Shown: one piece after another, positions 61,776 to 64,000 of the stretch
How positions within the stretch are numbered: position 1 is the first letter of the stretch
Layout: each line of letters opens with the position of its first letter
NCBI RefSeq assembly: GCF_003711395.1
Contig: NZ_PJRJ01000011.1
Coordinates: 1 to 64,000 of the forward strand
Direction: 5' to 3'
Source of the DNA: Acinetobacter sp. B51(2017)
Lineage (GTDB): Bacteria; Pseudomonadota; Gammaproteobacteria; Pseudomonadales; Moraxellaceae
Length of the DNA stretch: 64,000 bases
The notes under the pieces: model-generated
What the model saw: the letters and a program-made list of their open reading frames with translations, nothing else
Told to the model about the DNA's origin: nothing
Database searches by the model: none
Program-made: the position numbers and the translations under genes

Positions 61776-61807
61776 CAAAGCCCGTTGCCAGTCAACGGGC
61801 TTTGACT
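61776..61807 (+). terminator. Terminator after leuS
   Basis: CAAAGCCCGTTG (61776-61787) pairs with CAACGGGCTTTG (61793-61804) around 5 bases. The T-run is weak, so efficiency is uncertain. Confidence 0.65.
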
Positions 61808-61851
61808 TTACAATCGCTACAGAATTTTAAACTCATAACAGAGGACAACGC

Positions 61852-62373
61852 ATGCATTTGGGCAAACGTTTAGCAGCAATTGTTTTAACTTGTGGTCTTG
61901 GTGCAAGCTTAACTGGCTGTGGCTTTCATTTAAAAGGCAACAATCCAAGCGTTGCGCCTGTGGCTTATCAAAAAATGAATGTGGTCTTGCCTAATAATCC
62001 AGACAGCGACCTATTACAAGAAAAACTGGCGATTTACTTAGGTGCAGCAGGCGTACAACTGAGCAACTCATCAGATGCTTATGTGTTACGCATCTTGGAC
62101 TATACCCCGCGTCGTTTGGAACTTAACGGTAAACTGATTGAAGTATTACTGCGTTTAAACGTGACGTTCCGAATTGAAGATGCCCAAGGTAATGCTTTAA
62201 CTGAACCACGTACCGTGATTGCAACGCGTACCTATCAATACGACTTAGCCACCGTTAACACCGATGACCAAGAAAACAAATATTTAAACCAAGTTATGGT
62301 GGATGATATTGCCCAGCAAATCGTGCGTCAGATTTCTTCAAATCGTTTACCTACGACGTCAAACGCTCAGTAA
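61852..62373 (+). CDS. lptE: LPS-assembly lipoprotein LptE
   Basis: A 173-residue outer-membrane lipoprotein that plugs the LptD barrel and helps deliver lipopolysaccharide or lipooligosaccharide to the cell surface. The signal ends in a lipobox (LTGC) followed by GFHLKG, typical of LptE. The body shows ILDYTPRRLELNGK and TRTYQYDLATVN. It lies between leuS and holA as in most gamma-proteobacteria. Confidence 0.94.
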   Translation: MHLGKRLAAIVLTCGLGASLTGCGFHLKGNNPSVAPVAYQKMNVVLPNNPDSDLLQEKLAIYLGAAGVQLSNSSDAYVLRILDYTPRRLELNGKLIEVLLRLNVTFRIEDAQGNALTEPRTVIATRTYQYDLATVNTDDQENKYLNQVMVDDIAQQIVRQISSNRLPTTSNAQ

Positions 62374-62379
62374 TTTGTT

Positions 62380-63375
62380 ATGAAACTTGACTACCTCCAA
62401 GCCTTAAAACGTATTGACTCAGCTCGTGGGGCTTGGGTGTTACATGGTCAAGAACCTTTACTGGAACAAAACCTACTCGATGCTTTTCGCAAACATTGGC
62501 AAGCTCAAGGCATCGAGCGGCAGCGTTATGATTTAAGCAACGTTACCGACTGGAAAACTGTATTTAGCGCTTTAAATAGCCTATCTCTGTTTGCCACCCA
62601 ACTCGCCATTGAAGTACATGGCAATATCAAACCCGATGCCAGTGCCCTAAAACAACTCGAAAACTATCTTTTGCAAGGCGACAGCAACGAAAACATTTTA
62701 GTGATCGTGATGCCGAAACAAGATAGCGCCAGCTTAAAAACTAAATTTTTCCAAGCCATTGATGCCAATGGCACTGTGGTGGCATTAAGCGCCAACTACC
62801 CAAAAGACCGCCAACAGATTTTGGCCGTTGAAGCAGAGAAACTTGGTTTAAAACTGGCAAAAGATGCTTGGGTTTGGTTAGAACAACATCATGAACATAA
62901 TTTACTCGCTGCTAAAAATAGCTTAATGCGTGTGGGGGATACTTTTGCTGAACTCGATGTCATTGGCATTGACCAGTTACAAGCCTGCCTACAAGATCAA
63001 TCGCGTTATAGCAGCTTTGATTTAAGTGATGCGATGTTGCAAGGCAATTTGCCCCAAGCCATTAAAATTTTCCAATATTTAATTGCCTCGGGTGAACCCA
63101 TGACACTCATTTTATGGAGTGTGAGCAAAGAAATGCGTTTGCTGATGCAACTCTTTGAGCAACCGCAGAATGCCCTGCAAATTGGTATTTGGAAAACCAA
63201 AGTGGCACTTTATCAACAGGCCTTACGTCGTTTAAATCCACAAGATTTTTTAACTTGGCCTGATCTGTTATTACGCATTGATGCCGCAATTAAAGGCTTA
63301 GGGCATGAAAATCCTGAACATCTGTTACAACAAGCGATTGCTTTAGTCTGTGGGCAGCGTTTATTTAGCAGTTAG
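62380..63375 (+). CDS. holA: DNA polymerase III subunit delta
   Basis: A 331-residue clamp-loader delta subunit that opens the beta sliding clamp. The N-terminal AAA-like fold has GAWVLHGQEPLLEQNLLDAFR. The middle contains SSFDLSDAMLQGNLPQAIKIFQYLIASGEP, typical of HolA. It starts 6 bases after the lptE stop, so the two are coupled. Confidence 0.95.
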   Translation: MKLDYLQALKRIDSARGAWVLHGQEPLLEQNLLDAFRKHWQAQGIERQRYDLSNVTDWKTVFSALNSLSLFATQLAIEVHGNIKPDASALKQLENYLLQGDSNENILVIVMPKQDSASLKTKFFQAIDANGTVVALSANYPKDRQQILAVEAEKLGLKLAKDAWVWLEQHHEHNLLAAKNSLMRVGDTFAELDVIGIDQLQACLQDQSRYSSFDLSDAMLQGNLPQAIKIFQYLIASGEPMTLILWSVSKEMRLLMQLFEQPQNALQIGIWKTKVALYQQALRRLNPQDFLTWPDLLLRIDAAIKGLGHENPEHLLQQAIALVCGQRLFSS

Positions 63376-63471
63376 AATAAGAATCATTTTCAATATATAT
63401 AAAATATTCACGCTTTATCCTCATTTCACACTTATAATTTGAGCAATTTTTGGAAAAAAATACGATTGCTC

Positions 63472-64000
63472 ATGGTGAAGATCAAACCCACTAAACTTTT
63501 GTTGGCCTTGTTGTGTGCTGCTGCGATTGCAGCAACAGCATGGTACTTTTTTAAACCAGCACCACAAACCCCACAATATATTACCGCTAGCGTCACCAAA
63601 GCTGACCTTGAAGATTCCGTCTTGGCCACTGGCGTACTCGAAGCCACCAAAATGGTGAGCGTGGGTGCGCAGGTGTCAGGTCAAGTCAAAAAAATGCATG
63701 TGCAATTGGGTGACCAAGTAAAACAAGGTCAATTGATTGCTGAAATTGATTCGGTGCGTCAAAGCAACGACTTAGAAACAGCCAAAGCCAGTATTAAAAA
63801 TCAACAAGCACAATTGGCAGTACGTCAGGCCAATTTAGCCAAAGTCGCTGCAGAATATCAACGCCAACAGGCAATGTTTGCAGAAGATGCAACTTCACGT
63901 GCCGAGCTAGAAAGTGCCCTTGCCAGCTATAAAACAGCTCAAGCAGATATTGCAGCAATCAACGCACAAATTGAACAATCTAAACTCACCTTAGCCACCG
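63472..64000 (+). CDS. macA: MacA-type periplasmic adaptor, cut by window edge
   Basis: The first 176 residues of a membrane-fusion protein are present and the frame is open at the window end. A short basic start and one helix (about residues 8-24) precede the beta-barrel/lipoyl region with VSVGAQVSGQVKKMHVQLGDQVKQGQ and EID. A coiled-coil hairpin follows (QQAQLAVRQANLAKVAAEYQ, then AELESALASYKTAQADIAA). The pattern matches MacA, partner of the MacB ABC efflux pump. macB is expected just outside the window. A GTG one codon later is also possible. Confidence 0.88.
   Translation, partial: MVKIKPTKLLLALLCAAAIAATAWYFFKPAPQTPQYITASVTKADLEDSVLATGVLEATKMVSVGAQVSGQVKKMHVQLGDQVKQGQLIAEIDSVRQSNDLETAKASIKNQQAQLAVRQANLAKVAAEYQRQQAMFAEDATSRAELESALASYKTAQADIAAINAQIEQSKLTLAT

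Overview
The window is a chromosomal segment of a gamma-proteobacterium, almost certainly an Acinetobacter. It is AT-rich, roughly 40% GC by eye. It carries the gigA/gigB stress pair, a standalone gspE, a short AccA, an infC that starts with ATT, and the leuS-lptE-holA and der-bamB-yfgM-hisS-ispG-rodZ-pilF-rlmN-ndk blocks. I see no tRNA, rRNA, CRISPR array, insertion sequence or prophage. Most of the content is housekeeping genes, so the unusual material sits in small insertions between them.

Layout. 0.4-7.6 kb (mostly +): mlaA (lipid transport), the GigA phosphatase and GigB anti-anti-sigma factor, a nitrilase-family amidase, a small secreted protein, gspE on the minus strand, then a DUF432 gene coupled to an MscS channel. 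7.6-18.3 kb: a large DUF2339 membrane protein, polA, then the minus-strand run yggT-proC-tilS-accA-ppx. 18.5-21.2 kb (+): trxA with a CAPC active site, rho with a clear promoter and long leader, and an alanine-repeat lipoprotein. 21.3-33.6 kb (mostly -): the translation cluster thrS-infC ... rpmI-rplT ... pheS-pheT-ihfA, interrupted by two insertions. The first holds an Hsp20 gene, a GST, two membrane proteins and a TonB-like protein. The second holds a two-TM protein, a 64-residue protein and a tail-anchored protein. 34-42 kb (-): darP-npr-rapZ, panC-panB-folK-pcnB, comEA-mazG, der. 42-50 kb (-): bamB-yfgM-hisS-ispG-rodZ-pilF-rlmN-ndk, then iscX. 50.4-54.5 kb (-): PAP2 phosphatase, glycosyltransferase, a secreted VCBS-like protein and an AbiC-like abortive-infection protein. 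54.6-57.9 kb (-): ilvC and ilvIH (branched-chain amino acids). 58.6-64 kb (+): a DUF4124 protein, leuS, lptE, holA and the 5' part of macA, cut by the window edge.

Most interesting signals. (1) Two AT-rich genes, 53188-54516 and 26786-27448, share an N-terminal layout: TM helix, short loop, then a GD(Y/F)F-x-G...P hydrophobic segment. Each starts directly behind the intrinsic terminator of a core gene (ilvC and rplT). In the ilvC case the 3' arm of the terminator also serves as the ribosome binding site. They look like putAbiC-type defence genes placed in terminator-shielded slots. (2) The Hsp20 gene has a ROSE-type RNA thermometer candidate (TTGCT pairing with AGGA around a bulged G) over its ribosome binding site. 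(3) Two genes appear to use ATT start codons: infC, as is known for the family, and the 26786-27448 gene. Smaller points are the CAPC thioredoxin, a 21-bp tandem repeat coding for alanine-rich heptads, and perfect inverted repeats in the thrS and ilvI upstream regions.
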